Shown piece by piece: positions 24,993 through 33,233 of a stretch of 64,000 nucleotides of DNA. Each line of letters starts with the position of its first letter. Position 1 is the first letter of the stretch. The DNA comes from Nocardia vinacea (GTDB lineage: Bacteria > Actinomycetota > Actinomycetes > Mycobacteriales > Mycobacteriaceae), in contig NZ_CP109149.1 in assembly GCF_035920345.1 (NCBI RefSeq), forward strand, positions 7,998,001 through 8,062,000. Direction: 5' to 3'. The position numbers and the translations under genes are program-made. Under the pieces are notes generated by a model that made no database searches, was not told the origin of the DNA, and saw only the letters and a list, made by a program, of their open reading frames with translations.

Positions 24993-26219
24993 TTAACGGA
25001 CGCGTGGACGATTGCTCGCTAGTCGTCGTAACGCCGTGCGCAACCCGCGACGTTCCGGAGTGCGGTCAGCGTCGACGGCTACGGACGAATCTATGCCCTT
25101 GAACTTATGTTCGGATGCGGTTTCGGGTGCGTCGTCGGAGGTAGCGATCAAGAGGCTGTCGGGCAGTGCCAGTTTGTGGATGGTGCGTAGCGTCAGCAGA
25201 TATTGGCGCAGTAATGGACCGGTGGTGTACGGCAGGTCGTATTTGTCGCAGAGTGCCCGCACGCGTACGGCGACCTCGGCGTACCGGTTGCTCGGCAGAT
25301 CGGGGAACAGGTGGTGTTCGATCTGGTAGCAGAGGTTGCCGCTGAGGAAGGCCAGCACCGGGCCCGCGTCGAAATTCGCGGTGCCGAGCATCTGGCGCAG
25401 ATACCACTCCGGTTTGGTCTCGTGTTCCAGGACAGTCGGCGCGAATTTCTCTGCGCCGTCGGGGAAATGCCCGCAGAAGATCACGAGATAGGCCCATAGG
25501 CTGCGCAGGACATTGGCGCTGGTGTCCGCAGCCAAGGTATGCCGCCAGCGCCGCCCGCTGAATGCGGGAAAAAGCAGGTAGTCCTTGCCGGCTTGCCGGG
25601 CGATCTTGCCGAGGAACGCTCTGGTCTGGATCGCCTTCTGTGCCGGGGTCGCCGCGCGGAGGTGTTCGGAGTCGAGGCCGTGCAGCGCGATGCCCCACTC
25701 GAAGGTGGCCGCCAGCACCAGGTTCAGCAACGGCTGCAGCAGATTCCCTGGGCGCCAACGGTCGTCGCGGGTCACGCGGATGACACCGAATCCGATGTCC
25801 TCATCCATGCCGAGCACATTCGTGAAGACGTGATGGCGATAGTTGTGCGAATAACGCCACTGCGACGACAGACCCGCCATATCCCATTCCCAAGTGCTGG
25901 AATGGATTTCCGGGTCGTTCATCCAATCCCATTGGCCGTGGCAGACATTGTGGCCGATCTCCATGTTCTCGATGCTCTTCGCGATCGCCAATCCGGCAGT
26001 CCCGAGGATCCAACCGGTCCGCTTGCGACTGAGACCGATCATCAGCCGCGACCCGGCGTCGAGTGCCCGCTGGAAAGCGATCGTGCGGCGGATGTAGGCC
26101 GCATCCCGCGCACCGCGTTGATCGGTGATATCGCGGCGAATCGCATCGAGCTCGTCACCGAGTGCCTCGATATCGGCTGCGGTCAGATGCGCGTAGACCG
26201 CGACCTGTGTGATTGCCAT
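24993..26219 (-). CDS. desA3: Acyl-CoA delta-9 fatty acid desaturase, DesA3-like
   Basis: 408 residues, a membrane di-iron desaturase that makes oleic-type acids from stearoyl-CoA. The N-terminus (MAIT-V-VYAHLTAADIE) and the stretch IENMEIGHNVCHGQWDWMND match mycobacterial DesA3 closely. Histidine boxes are HNVCH (residues 90-94), HNYRHH (115-120) and QIEHH near 300. SSTWEWDM and GMDEDIG are also typical. In M. tuberculosis the oxidoreductase partner Rv3230c is next door. No such gene is present here; instead a 57-codon gene precedes it by 20 bp. Confidence 0.93.
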   Translation of the reverse strand: MAITQVAVYAHLTAADIEALGDELDAIRRDITDQRGARDAAYIRRTIAFQRALDAGSRLMIGLSRKRTGWILGTAGLAIAKSIENMEIGHNVCHGQWDWMNDPEIHSSTWEWDMAGLSSQWRYSHNYRHHVFTNVLGMDEDIGFGVIRVTRDDRWRPGNLLQPLLNLVLAATFEWGIALHGLDSEHLRAATPAQKAIQTRAFLGKIARQAGKDYLLFPAFSGRRWRHTLAADTSANVLRSLWAYLVIFCGHFPDGAEKFAPTVLEHETKPEWYLRQMLGTANFDAGPVLAFLSGNLCYQIEHHLFPDLPSNRYAEVAVRVRALCDKYDLPYTTGPLLRQYLLTLRTIHKLALPDSLLIATSDDAPETASEHKFKGIDSSVAVDADRTPERRGLRTALRRLASNRPRVR

Positions 26220-26239
26220 TGCTCATGTCCCCGATCGGG

Positions 26240-26413
26240 TCAGCGTTTGAATGCGTCCCGCAGCGATTTCGAGATGCGTTCGACCACGTCGTTGGGGTGC
26301 TTGCCGCCAATGTCGGTCCGACGCCGACTGTCTTCGTCCGGTTTGGCGAGCAGCTTCCGCAAGCTTGTGCGGACTGCTCGAACCTGCTGCGCGACCTTGT
26401 CTTTGATCGTCAT
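26240..26413 (-). CDS. Small basic protein in the desA3 operon
   Basis: 57 codons, from ATG at 26413-26411 to TGA at 26242-26240. AGGA lies about ten bases before the ATG, and the stop is 20 bp from the desA3 start, so the two are very likely co-transcribed. The protein starts MTIKDKVAQQVRAVRTSLRK and ends ISKSLRDAFKR. It is highly charged and helical, with no membrane segment. Many actinomycete desaturase genes have such a small partner, possibly regulatory or structural. The family is not recognised. Confidence 0.72.
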   Translation of the reverse strand: MTIKDKVAQQVRAVRTSLRKLLAKPDEDSRRRTDIGGKHPNDVVERISKSLRDAFKR

Positions 26414-26513
26414 CGGAATATTCCTGTCTCCGGATGCGCGGCATCGGGGTGGACAGCCGAAACCGCCCGACCAGCCGCTGCACGATCCGGTATATCCACA
26501 GCTTATGCCCTAT

Positions 26514-26537
26514 CTACGCCGCCTGTCTACGGCGTAG
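26514..26537. promoter_or_regulatory. Inverted repeat in the desA3/TetR divergent promoter region
   Basis: CTACGCCG (26514-26521) and CGGCGTAG (26530-26537) are exact reverse complements with an 8-bp spacer. The site lies 50 bp before the TetR gene and 101 bp before the small gene of the desA3 operon. It is a natural binding site for the TetR product on either promoter. Confidence 0.6.
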
Positions 26538-26586
26538 GCTTACATCGTTAACAGTTGTGCTGCTTCATCGAGAGGCGCTGAACCAG

Positions 26587-27321
26587 ATGAACGGAATCAG
26601 GGAAGGACCCATCGGTTCCCCCAAGAATCCGGCAGGAAGCGCGCACCGCGCCAACGCCGGGAATACTCCATTGACCAGGGCCGCGATGCTGGCGGCCGCA
26701 CTCGAGATCATCGACCGCGACAGCATCGACCGGCTATCGATGCGACGCCTCGGCGCCGCCCTCGGCCGGGACCCCATGGTGCTCTACCGGCACGCCGCGA
26801 ATAAGGCGGCGCTCCTCGACGGAGTCGCCGAGATCGTGCTCGGGCAGTTGACCGTCGACACCACCGATCACGACTGGCGCCACCAGTTGCGCAGCATCGC
26901 GCGCGACTTCCGCCGTCTCGCGGTCGACCACCCGAATGTTGTTCCGCTGCTGGTCACCCACCCGCTCGCTACCCCCCTCGGGCTCCGACCGGTAGGCACG
27001 CTGCGTCCGCTGGAGGACATCCTCGCGCTGCTCACCCGTGCTGAATTCAGCGGCACCGATGCGCTGCACATCTACCGTGCGCTGTTCGGCTTTCTCTACG
27101 GCCACATCCTCAACGAACGACAGGAACTCGTCGAACGCCCCGAAGAGGCAACCGACCTGCTGCGCCTGGGCTTGCATCGCCTGCCGATCGGCGAATTCCC
27201 ACTGCTACGCGGTCTCGCCACCGACCTGGCTGCCTACGACGGTGTCGTCGAACTCGAACAGGGTCTGGACATTCTGCTCACCGGCCTCACCGCCACCATG
27301 ACCCGGCCGCCACGCGGCTGA
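26587..27321 (+). CDS. TetR family transcriptional regulator (TetR_C type), copy A
   Basis: The start is taken at ATG 26587 (244 residues); the frame opens at 26434, but that part overlaps the divergent promoter. The N-terminal HTH spans about residues 25-75, with LSMRRLGAALGRDPMVLYRH as the recognition region. The rest is a tetracycline-repressor-like C-terminal domain containing ALHIYRALFGFLYGHILNE. A second, clearly paralogous regulator lies at 27.8-28.5 kb. It is divergent from desA3 and directly upstream of a DUF5994 gene, so it may regulate either or both. Confidence 0.9.
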   Translation: MNGIREGPIGSPKNPAGSAHRANAGNTPLTRAAMLAAALEIIDRDSIDRLSMRRLGAALGRDPMVLYRHAANKAALLDGVAEIVLGQLTVDTTDHDWRHQLRSIARDFRRLAVDHPNVVPLLVTHPLATPLGLRPVGTLRPLEDILALLTRAEFSGTDALHIYRALFGFLYGHILNERQELVERPEEATDLLRLGLHRLPIGEFPLLRGLATDLAAYDGVVELEQGLDILLTGLTATMTRPPRG

Positions 27322-27337
27322 GAGGGGAGCGTCGACC

Positions 27338-27751
27338 ATGACGCACCAACTGACCCGAATCGATTCGGGTAGACACCCACCGAATTTCCGTCGGCTGCGA
27401 CAGGAACTCGAATTCGCAACGGACGCCACCGGTTCGGTCGACGGCGTGTGGCGCCCGCGCGGTAATGACCTCGTGGCCGAACTGCCGGATCTGCTCACCG
27501 CGGTCGCGAACCGACTCGGCCCGATCCATCGAGTGATCTATCACCTCGGCGAATGGGCCGCAGCGCCACGGAAACTCGCCTGTGGCGGGCGAATGGTGCG
27601 GCTCGACGGCTACCGCCACAAGGACCGGCATACGCTCGCTGTTCTCGGGGTCAGCGGTGCTGAGCTCACGCTAGTGGTGGTTACCCCAGCGGACACCGAA
27701 ACGATTGCGGCACAGCAACGTTGGGACTCCGAAGGTGGGGCGGGGGCCTGA
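27338..27751 (+). CDS. DUF5994 family protein, copy 1
   Basis: 137 residues, starting at GTG or ATG-type codon 27338, 16 bp after the TetR gene. The domain motif order is DGVWRPRGNDLVAELPDLL, then RLGPIHRVIYHLGEW, RMVRLDGYR and LTLVVVTPADT. These match DUF5994, a family found in actinomycetes with no known function. Two more members lie at 28.7-29.7 kb. The gene ends 11 bp from the convergent second TetR gene. Confidence 0.82.
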   Translation: MTHQLTRIDSGRHPPNFRRLRQELEFATDATGSVDGVWRPRGNDLVAELPDLLTAVANRLGPIHRVIYHLGEWAAAPRKLACGGRMVRLDGYRHKDRHTLAVLGVSGAELTLVVVTPADTETIAAQQRWDSEGGAGA

Positions 27752-27762
27752 GTGGCAAACGA

Positions 27763-28479
27763 TCATCGCCCTTGGCTCGGCAGCGTTGCCGCGAGTCCGG
27801 TGAGCAGAATATCGAGACCTCGTTCGAGTTCGGCGGCGCCGTCATAGGCCGCAAGCACCGGAGCGAGCCCGCGCAGCAACGGGAACTCCGCGATGGGCAG
27901 CCGATGCAGCCCGAGGCGCAGCACCTCGTCGGTTTCCTCGGGGCGCTCCACGATCTCCTGCAATTCGTTGAGTACGTGACCGTAGAGAAAGCCGAACAGC
28001 GCACGGTAGATGTGCAGGGCATCCGCACCGGAAAACCCGGCACCGGTGAGCAGCGCGAGGATGTCTTCGAGCGGGCGGACCACTGCCTGGGGACGCAGCC
28101 CCAACGGTGTCGCCAACGGCCGGGTCACCAGCAGCGGTACCGCCTTCGGATGGGCCAGTGCCAAGCGCCGGAAATCGCGTGCGACCACTCGCAATTGATC
28201 GGCCCAGTCCGCGTCGGAGGCATCGACGGATAACTGCGCGAAGACGACCTCGGCGACGCCGTCGAGTACCGCGGCCTTATTAGCCACATGCCGGTAGACC
28301 ACCATCGGATCCCGGCCCACCGCGTCGGCCAGCCGCCGCATCGAGAGTCCGTCGATCCCGTCCCGATCGACGATCTCGAGTGCCGCGTGCAGCACCGTCG
28401 CCCTGGTTACCGGACCGTCGCCCCGGCCTGCGGACCGCCCGGATCGGGAGTTCGTGTGATCGGTCGGTGGTTCGGTCAT
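27763..28479 (-). CDS. TetR family transcriptional regulator (TetR_C type), copy B
   Basis: The start is placed at ATG 28479, with GGAG upstream; a GTG at 28512 falls inside the operator-like palindrome. 238 residues. Its core is strikingly like copy A: the same LSMRRLADAVGRDPMVVYRH recognition segment, LATPLGLRP and ALHIYRALFGFLYGHVLNE. The two copies are in opposite orientation around DUF5994 copy 1. It is divergent from the DUF5994 pair at 28.7 kb, with a palindrome between them. Confidence 0.9.
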   Translation of the reverse strand: MTEPPTDHTNSRSGRSAGRGDGPVTRATVLHAALEIVDRDGIDGLSMRRLADAVGRDPMVVYRHVANKAAVLDGVAEVVFAQLSVDASDADWADQLRVVARDFRRLALAHPKAVPLLVTRPLATPLGLRPQAVVRPLEDILALLTGAGFSGADALHIYRALFGFLYGHVLNELQEIVERPEETDEVLRLGLHRLPIAEFPLLRGLAPVLAAYDGAAELERGLDILLTGLAATLPSQGR

Positions 28480-28511
28480 TTCGAAGCAATCTCCAGTTCC
28501 CAGCATCTCCA

Positions 28512-28538
28512 CTGTAGGTCACTATCGTAGACCTACAG
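28512..28538. promoter_or_regulatory. Palindromic operator between TetR copy B and DUF5994 genes
   Basis: CTGTAGGTC (28512-28520) and GACCTACAG (28530-28538) are perfect inverted repeats with a 9-bp spacer. TTGACA (28541-28546) starts three bases later. Bound repressor would cover the -35 box of the rightward promoter and sit just before the tetR start. This is a textbook autoregulatory layout. Confidence 0.75.
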
Positions 28539-28540
28539 CG

Positions 28541-28569
28541 TTGACATTACGGCATAATCGGCGTCTACT
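28541..28569 (+). promoter_or_regulatory. Probable promoter of the DUF5994 pair
   Basis: TTGACA (28541-28546), a 17-bp spacer, then TCTACT (28564-28569). It directly abuts the palindrome at 28512-28538. The leader to the ATG at 28750 is about 175 bp. Confidence 0.5.
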
Positions 28570-28749
28570 GGAAGGACCAGTCATTGTCGTCGTATCGGAT
28601 TGGTGCTCATGCTCGCGGGCACCAGCGGCCACCCCATCCGCGGTCGCCGCCACTTCTACCGACCGTCCAGACGGCACGTGGGCACCGTCGCGCATACCCG
28701 CGACGCCCATCAATCGGCGGGCACCACAGCCGAAAACAGGAGCACCATC

Positions 28750-29199
28750 ATGGCACCGAAAAAGATCCGCTCACCGGCCGCTCGACATCGCGTCCCGCCG
28801 GAATACACGCCCCGATTGAGACTGAAGCCGAAGGCCGAACGCGATGGATATATCGATGGCGCCTGGTGGCCCCGATCCGGCGAACTCACCGCCGAACTGC
28901 CAGATCTGCTGGCAGTCCTATCGGTGGGGCTCGGTCCGGTCTGGCGCGTCGTCTATGACCCCGCGTGCTGGTCACGCGTACCCCAGCAAATGACCGTCGC
29001 CAACCGCACGGTCCGGCTCGATCCGTATCGCTTCGAGCGGTGGAACACGATGTTCGTCTTCGGCCGCGACAGCGGCTTGATCGTGCTCCGCGTAATCCCG
29101 TCGGCCACTGCCGAAGACACCGCGCATGCGGCCCTGATGGCCGCCGTCAACCCCGAACCGGCGACCCTGGCCGCCAGTGGAATCGAGCTCAGATCATGA
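28750..29199 (+). CDS. DUF5994 family protein, copy 2
   Basis: 149 residues from ATG 28750, preceded by AGGAG; the frame is open earlier but lacks a good start. Family motifs are present: PRLRLKPKAERDGYIDGAWW, GELTAELPDLLAVLS, LGPVWRVVYDP and RTVRLDPYR. It overlaps copy 3 by four bases (ATGA), so the two are translated as a pair. It is probably repressed by TetR copy B through the palindrome upstream. Confidence 0.82.
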   Translation: MAPKKIRSPAARHRVPPEYTPRLRLKPKAERDGYIDGAWWPRSGELTAELPDLLAVLSVGLGPVWRVVYDPACWSRVPQQMTVANRTVRLDPYRFERWNTMFVFGRDSGLIVLRVIPSATAEDTAHAALMAAVNPEPATLAASGIELRS

Positions 29200-29690
29200 C
29201 TCACATCAGGGCGCACCGCCCGATAACCAATCACCGGGATATGACCGGGAACATCGGCCCGCCCCTACGCAACCTGCAGCCGTTCCGGACACCTACCCGC
29301 ACGCCACGCCTGCTACTGCGCGGCTCCGGCTCCGGCCCGGGGCATGTCGACGGCGCATGGTGGCCGTGGACAGCCAACCTCACCGCCGAATTGCACGATC
29401 TGATCAACGTCCTCACCCCACGCCTCGGCGCGACGGTGCGAATCGGCTTCGGCTGGAACGCGGTCAGCCTCGCGCAACGCCGCATCGACCACGACGACGG
29501 CATCCGACTATACGGACCAGGCACTGCCCAACCACACGATGTCATGCATCTGGTAGGCGCCGGCGGCGCTCGTCTGGCCCTGCTGGTCATCCCCGCCGAT
29601 ACCCCGCCCGATCAAGCGAACAGTCGGATGCGGTGGGCGGCACGAACCGAAACACCGCACCAACTCGGCACCCGGTCTGGGACCCAATAG
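29196..29690 (+). CDS. DUF5994 family protein, copy 3
   Basis: 164 residues from ATG 29196, overlapping the stop of copy 2. It has the same domain plan (PRLLLRGSG, HVDGAWWPWTANLTAELHDL, LTPRLGATVRIGFGW, LALLVIPADTPP) but is the most diverged of the three, with a longer N-terminal extension of about 38 residues. The end is 16 bp from the convergent GT4 gene. Confidence 0.8.
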   Translation: MTHIRAHRPITNHRDMTGNIGPPLRNLQPFRTPTRTPRLLLRGSGSGPGHVDGAWWPWTANLTAELHDLINVLTPRLGATVRIGFGWNAVSLAQRRIDHDDGIRLYGPGTAQPHDVMHLVGAGGARLALLVIPADTPPDQANSRMRWAARTETPHQLGTRSGTQ

Positions 29691-29706
29691 TGCTGGGCAC
29701 CGTTGA

Positions 29707-30798
29707 TTACAGTCCCGCGTGCGAGAACAGTCCGGGCGAGCCGATGGCCTGTTGCGCTACCGGCTCGGCCGATGCGGTGCGATGTCCGGAATCTCGTACG
29801 ATCCGCTCGAATAGCGCTAGATAGGCATCGATCATGCGATCAGCGGTGAACCGTTCGAAGACATCGTCCCGGCAGGCGGCACGGTCGAGTCGCCCGAGGT
29901 CCGATACCGCCGCGACCGCACCCGCCACATCGGCGACGAGGAATCCGGTGCGACCGTGGCGGATGATCTCCGGCATCGAACCCAATGGTGTTGCGATGAC
30001 CGGTGTCCCGGTGGCCATGGCTTCGACGACCGACAGGCCGAACGGCTCGGCGAAACCGATCAAATGCAGTAGTGCACGGGCACCCCCGAGTAGCGCGTCC
30101 CGCTCTGCCGGACCGACCGGACCGAGGTAGGTCACATCGGTGCCGGTGAGATGCGGTTCGACCGCCGAGCGGAAGTATTCCTCGTCTTGGATTACGCCCG
30201 CGATGATCAATGGCAGTCCGGCCTGACGCGCCACCTCGATCGCCAGGTGCGTCCCTTTATCCGGATGAATTCTGCCCAGAAAGAGCAAATATTCGCCGTG
30301 CTTGGGACGAAATGTGAACTGGGCGAGATCGATACCGTGATGAATCGTTGCGGCATAGTGCAGATTCGGGTCGCGATCGGCATCGGTGACCGCCACATAG
30401 TGGGCGATGTCACTGAATTCCCGATAAACCGGAACTATTTTCGGTGAAGAGAAGCCGTGAATCGTCGTCACCATCGGTGTGGACACCAGCCTGCTGTAGG
30501 TCAGTGGCATGAAGTCGAAATGGTTGGCGAGTACGTCGAATTCACCGGACCGCGCGAATGCCGTCGAATTATGCAGCGCTTCATAGACTTTCGCATCCGC
30601 ACCGGCCGTCTCCTCGTATCCCGACGGGACGGCGGAGACCAGCCGTGCCGAGGTCGTGGAGTCCGCCGTTGCGAACAATGTGACATCGTGCCCACGCGCG
30701 ACAAACCCCTCGGCCAGCGTCGAAGCGATTTGCTCCCACGGACCATAGTTTTTCGGAGGTGTACGGTGTGCGACCGACGCGATAACGCCGATTCTCAT
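29707..30798 (-). CDS. GT4-family glycosyltransferase (GT-B fold), copy 1
   Basis: The start is ATG 30798, with GAGGA four bases before it, giving 363 residues. The N-terminal domain begins MRIGVIASVAHRTPP-NYGP. The C-terminal domain holds LLFLGRIHPDKGTHLAIE and the E-x7-E motif EPFGLSVVEAMATGTPVIA. These retaining enzymes transfer sugars from nucleotide donors to lipids, proteins or glycans in the cytoplasm. It is divergent from a second GT4 gene across about 245 bp of unusually AT-rich DNA. Confidence 0.9.
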   Translation of the reverse strand: MRIGVIASVAHRTPPKNYGPWEQIASTLAEGFVARGHDVTLFATADSTTSARLVSAVPSGYEETAGADAKVYEALHNSTAFARSGEFDVLANHFDFMPLTYSRLVSTPMVTTIHGFSSPKIVPVYREFSDIAHYVAVTDADRDPNLHYAATIHHGIDLAQFTFRPKHGEYLLFLGRIHPDKGTHLAIEVARQAGLPLIIAGVIQDEEYFRSAVEPHLTGTDVTYLGPVGPAERDALLGGARALLHLIGFAEPFGLSVVEAMATGTPVIATPLGSMPEIIRHGRTGFLVADVAGAVAAVSDLGRLDRAACRDDVFERFTADRMIDAYLALFERIVRDSGHRTASAEPVAQQAIGSPGLFSHAGL

Positions 30799-31044
30799 AA
30801 AATCCTCGATTACTGGCGGCAAGACCACCGAGAGCCGCCCCAGATGTGGGCGAACATGATGCGGCGATCATATCACACTAATTTTCGCAGATCCGAGTGT
30901 TATGATCGTGACCTGGTTGCCGATCCCTCTGTGCCTTTTTTCCGGAGCGGATTCTCAAGCGCTTCAGCGCAACACGATCGGCCAATTGAGTGGCTGCAGA
31001 CAGCGGCACCTTCGGCGCTGCCTCGAAGCGGAAAGGCTGGCGTA

Positions 31045-32226
31045 GTGTCGGTTCGGTCCTATGGCGTTCTGAGTACCTATTCACCGACCCAGTGCGGGCT
31101 GGCGACCTTCACCGGCGCACTGGTCGATGCGTTGACCGCACCCGGCGAAATCGGTTTCGTGTCGGTCGATTTCGGGCGCCGCCCAACCGTCGGCGTCGTC
31201 TCCGTGGTCGACAGTCCGGATCCGACACCGCCCCCTGAGGTGGCACATCAGTGGGAGCGCAGCGACCACCGGGGTGCCACCGCCGCGGCCATCGCACTCA
31301 ACGGCTTCGATATTGCGATCATCCAGCACGAATATGGCATCTATAGTGGGCGGGACGGCGTCGATGTCCTCGAAATCGTTCGCGCCCTTCGGGTTCCGGC
31401 CATCGTCGTGTTGCATACGGTGCTGGTCACCCCGACACCGCAGCAGCGGATGATCCTCGAGCAGCTCGTTCGCAATTGCGCGGCCGTCGTCACCATGACG
31501 AACACGGCTCGCCGACGACTCATCGACCACTACGCCGTCGACCCGGCCAAGGTTCGGGTGATTCCGCACGGTGCCACCGACAATCGCTCCGGACAACCCG
31601 GCGACCAACACCAGCCGATCTCCCGGACGCCGGTAATTCTGACCTGGGGACTGCTCGGCGAGGGGAAAGGCATCGAATGGGGCATCGACGCGATGGCGCA
31701 CTTGGCCGACTTGCGCCCGGCCGCACAGTACCGGGTGGTGGGACAGACACATCCGAGAGTGCTTGCGCGCCACGGTGAGTCCTATCGCACCGGCCTCCTC
31801 GACCGTGCCCAGCGCCGCGGCGTCGCCAACGCCGTCCACTTCGACGCCCGCTACCTATCCAACGTCGAACTGTACCGGCTGATCAGGCAGGCGGATATCG
31901 TTCTGCTGCCTTACGATTCCCGCGAACAAGTGACATCCGGGGTGCTGATCGAGGCGGTGGCGGCGGGCAAACCGGTGATATCGACGGCCTTCCCGCATGC
32001 CGAAGAACTGCTGTCGAGCGGCGCGGGCCTGCTGGTCGATCGAGAGTCGCCGACCGATATCGCCGCGGCACTGCGCCGCGTGATCACCGAACCGGGCCTT
32101 GCGGCGAGAATGGGTGCCGAAGCGAAACGTATCGCACCCGAACTGCTTTGGACCTCGGTAAGCCGAAAGTATCGGGACCTGGCAGCGGAAACGCTGCGGG
32201 CCGATAGGAAGCTGGCCACGGCATGA
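31045..32226 (+). CDS. GT4-family glycosyltransferase, copy 2
   Basis: The start is GTG 31045 after GAAAGG (393 residues). The frame runs open back to 30457, but that DNA overlaps the divergent gene and reads as unlikely protein. The N-terminus has GVLSTYSPTQCGLATFTGAL, a GT-B loop seen in group 1 transferases. The C-terminal domain has LTWGLLGEGKGIEWGIDA and a donor-site stretch DIVLLPYDSREQVTSGVLIE. It overlaps the next gene by four bases, so it forms an operon with the alpha-toroid and GH130 genes. Confidence 0.88.
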   Translation: MSVRSYGVLSTYSPTQCGLATFTGALVDALTAPGEIGFVSVDFGRRPTVGVVSVVDSPDPTPPPEVAHQWERSDHRGATAAAIALNGFDIAIIQHEYGIYSGRDGVDVLEIVRALRVPAIVVLHTVLVTPTPQQRMILEQLVRNCAAVVTMTNTARRRLIDHYAVDPAKVRVIPHGATDNRSGQPGDQHQPISRTPVILTWGLLGEGKGIEWGIDAMAHLADLRPAAQYRVVGQTHPRVLARHGESYRTGLLDRAQRRGVANAVHFDARYLSNVELYRLIRQADIVLLPYDSREQVTSGVLIEAVAAGKPVISTAFPHAEELLSSGAGLLVDRESPTDIAAALRRVITEPGLAARMGAEAKRIAPELLWTSVSRKYRDLAAETLRADRKLATA

Positions 32227-33233
32227 ATACCATCAGCATCTCCTTCGCGCACCTCTACCGACTCAGCGACGAGTGCGGCATCTTCGAGCATGCGAAGTTC
32301 ACCACACCCCGCATCGAAAACGGTTACTGCGTCGACGATGTCGCGCGCGCACTCGTGGTGGCCGTTCGCGAGCCCGAGCCGACCGAACAACTAATCGACA
32401 ACACCGGCGTGTATCTGGACTTCATCATCGCGGCTCTGAACGAGGACGGCAGCTGCCACAATCGTCGGGGCACGGACCGGAGTTGGCAGGACGAACCGAG
32501 CCTCGAAGATCACTGGGGCCGCGCCCTCTGGGCACTGGGCTCCGTCGTCGCCCGCAAACCCGATCTGGCGCGGGTCGCGTTGGCACACTTCACCATCGCG
32601 GCGCACCGGCGGTCCCCATTTCCCCGGGCAATGGCCTTCGCCGCACTCGGCGCCGCCGAGGTGCTGCGCGTCCAGCCGGGAAACACACAAGCGCTTGAAC
32701 TACTGGCCGCCGCCGGCGGCCGGATCGGCCCGCCGACCCGCCGTCTCGACTGGCGCTGGCCCGAGCCGCGGTTGCACTATGCCAACGCGGTGCTGGCCGA
32801 AGCGCTGCTCGCGGTCGGCACGCTGCTGCCCGGACAGGGCCGCGTGTACGCCGATGGACTCGCGATGCTGCGCTGGCTGCTCGAGATCGAAACCTCGGGT
32901 GACCATTTATCGGTCACCCCGGTCGACGGCTGGGCGACGGGCGAAGCCCGGCCCGGCTTCGACCAGCAACCCATCGAGGTCGCGACCTTGGCGGACGCCT
33001 GCGCTCGCGCCTACGACGACACCGGCGACCAGCATTGGAAGGATGCGGTACTGCTGTGTGAAGCGTGGTTCCGTGGCACGAACGACGTCGACACTCCCCT
33101 GATCGACCCGGTCAGCGGCGGCTGCTGTGACGGACTCGAGCACACCGGCCGAAACGAGAACCAGGGCGCCGAGTCGACGCTCGCGCTGATCTCCACGCAG
33201 CAACAGGCGCGCCGACTCACGCTTGCCGGGTAG
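32223..33233 (+). CDS. Alpha-toroid (six-hairpin-like) protein of the glycan cluster
   Basis: 336 residues with no signal peptide. Repeated helical pairs with conserved aromatic and acidic residues are visible, such as GYCVDDVARALV, SLEDHWGRALWALG and GRNENQGAESTLALI. The plan fits the (alpha/alpha)6 barrel of six-hairpin glycosidases; similar proteins are often labelled only as glycosyltransferase-associated. It is coupled on both sides, with a 4-base overlap with GT4 copy 2 and a 1-base overlap with GH130. The acidic residues suggest hydrolase or lyase chemistry, but the substrate is unknown. Confidence 0.65.
   Translation: MNTISISFAHLYRLSDECGIFEHAKFTTPRIENGYCVDDVARALVVAVREPEPTEQLIDNTGVYLDFIIAALNEDGSCHNRRGTDRSWQDEPSLEDHWGRALWALGSVVARKPDLARVALAHFTIAAHRRSPFPRAMAFAALGAAEVLRVQPGNTQALELLAAAGGRIGPPTRRLDWRWPEPRLHYANAVLAEALLAVGTLLPGQGRVYADGLAMLRWLLEIETSGDHLSVTPVDGWATGEARPGFDQQPIEVATLADACARAYDDTGDQHWKDAVLLCEAWFRGTNDVDTPLIDPVSGGCCDGLEHTGRNENQGAESTLALISTQQQARRLTLAG

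Noticed and set aside
30457..31044. N-terminal extension of the second GT4 enzyme
   Set aside because: It overlaps the divergent GT4 gene and its promoter; the GTG at 31045 has a proper ribosome site and starts the GT-B fold.
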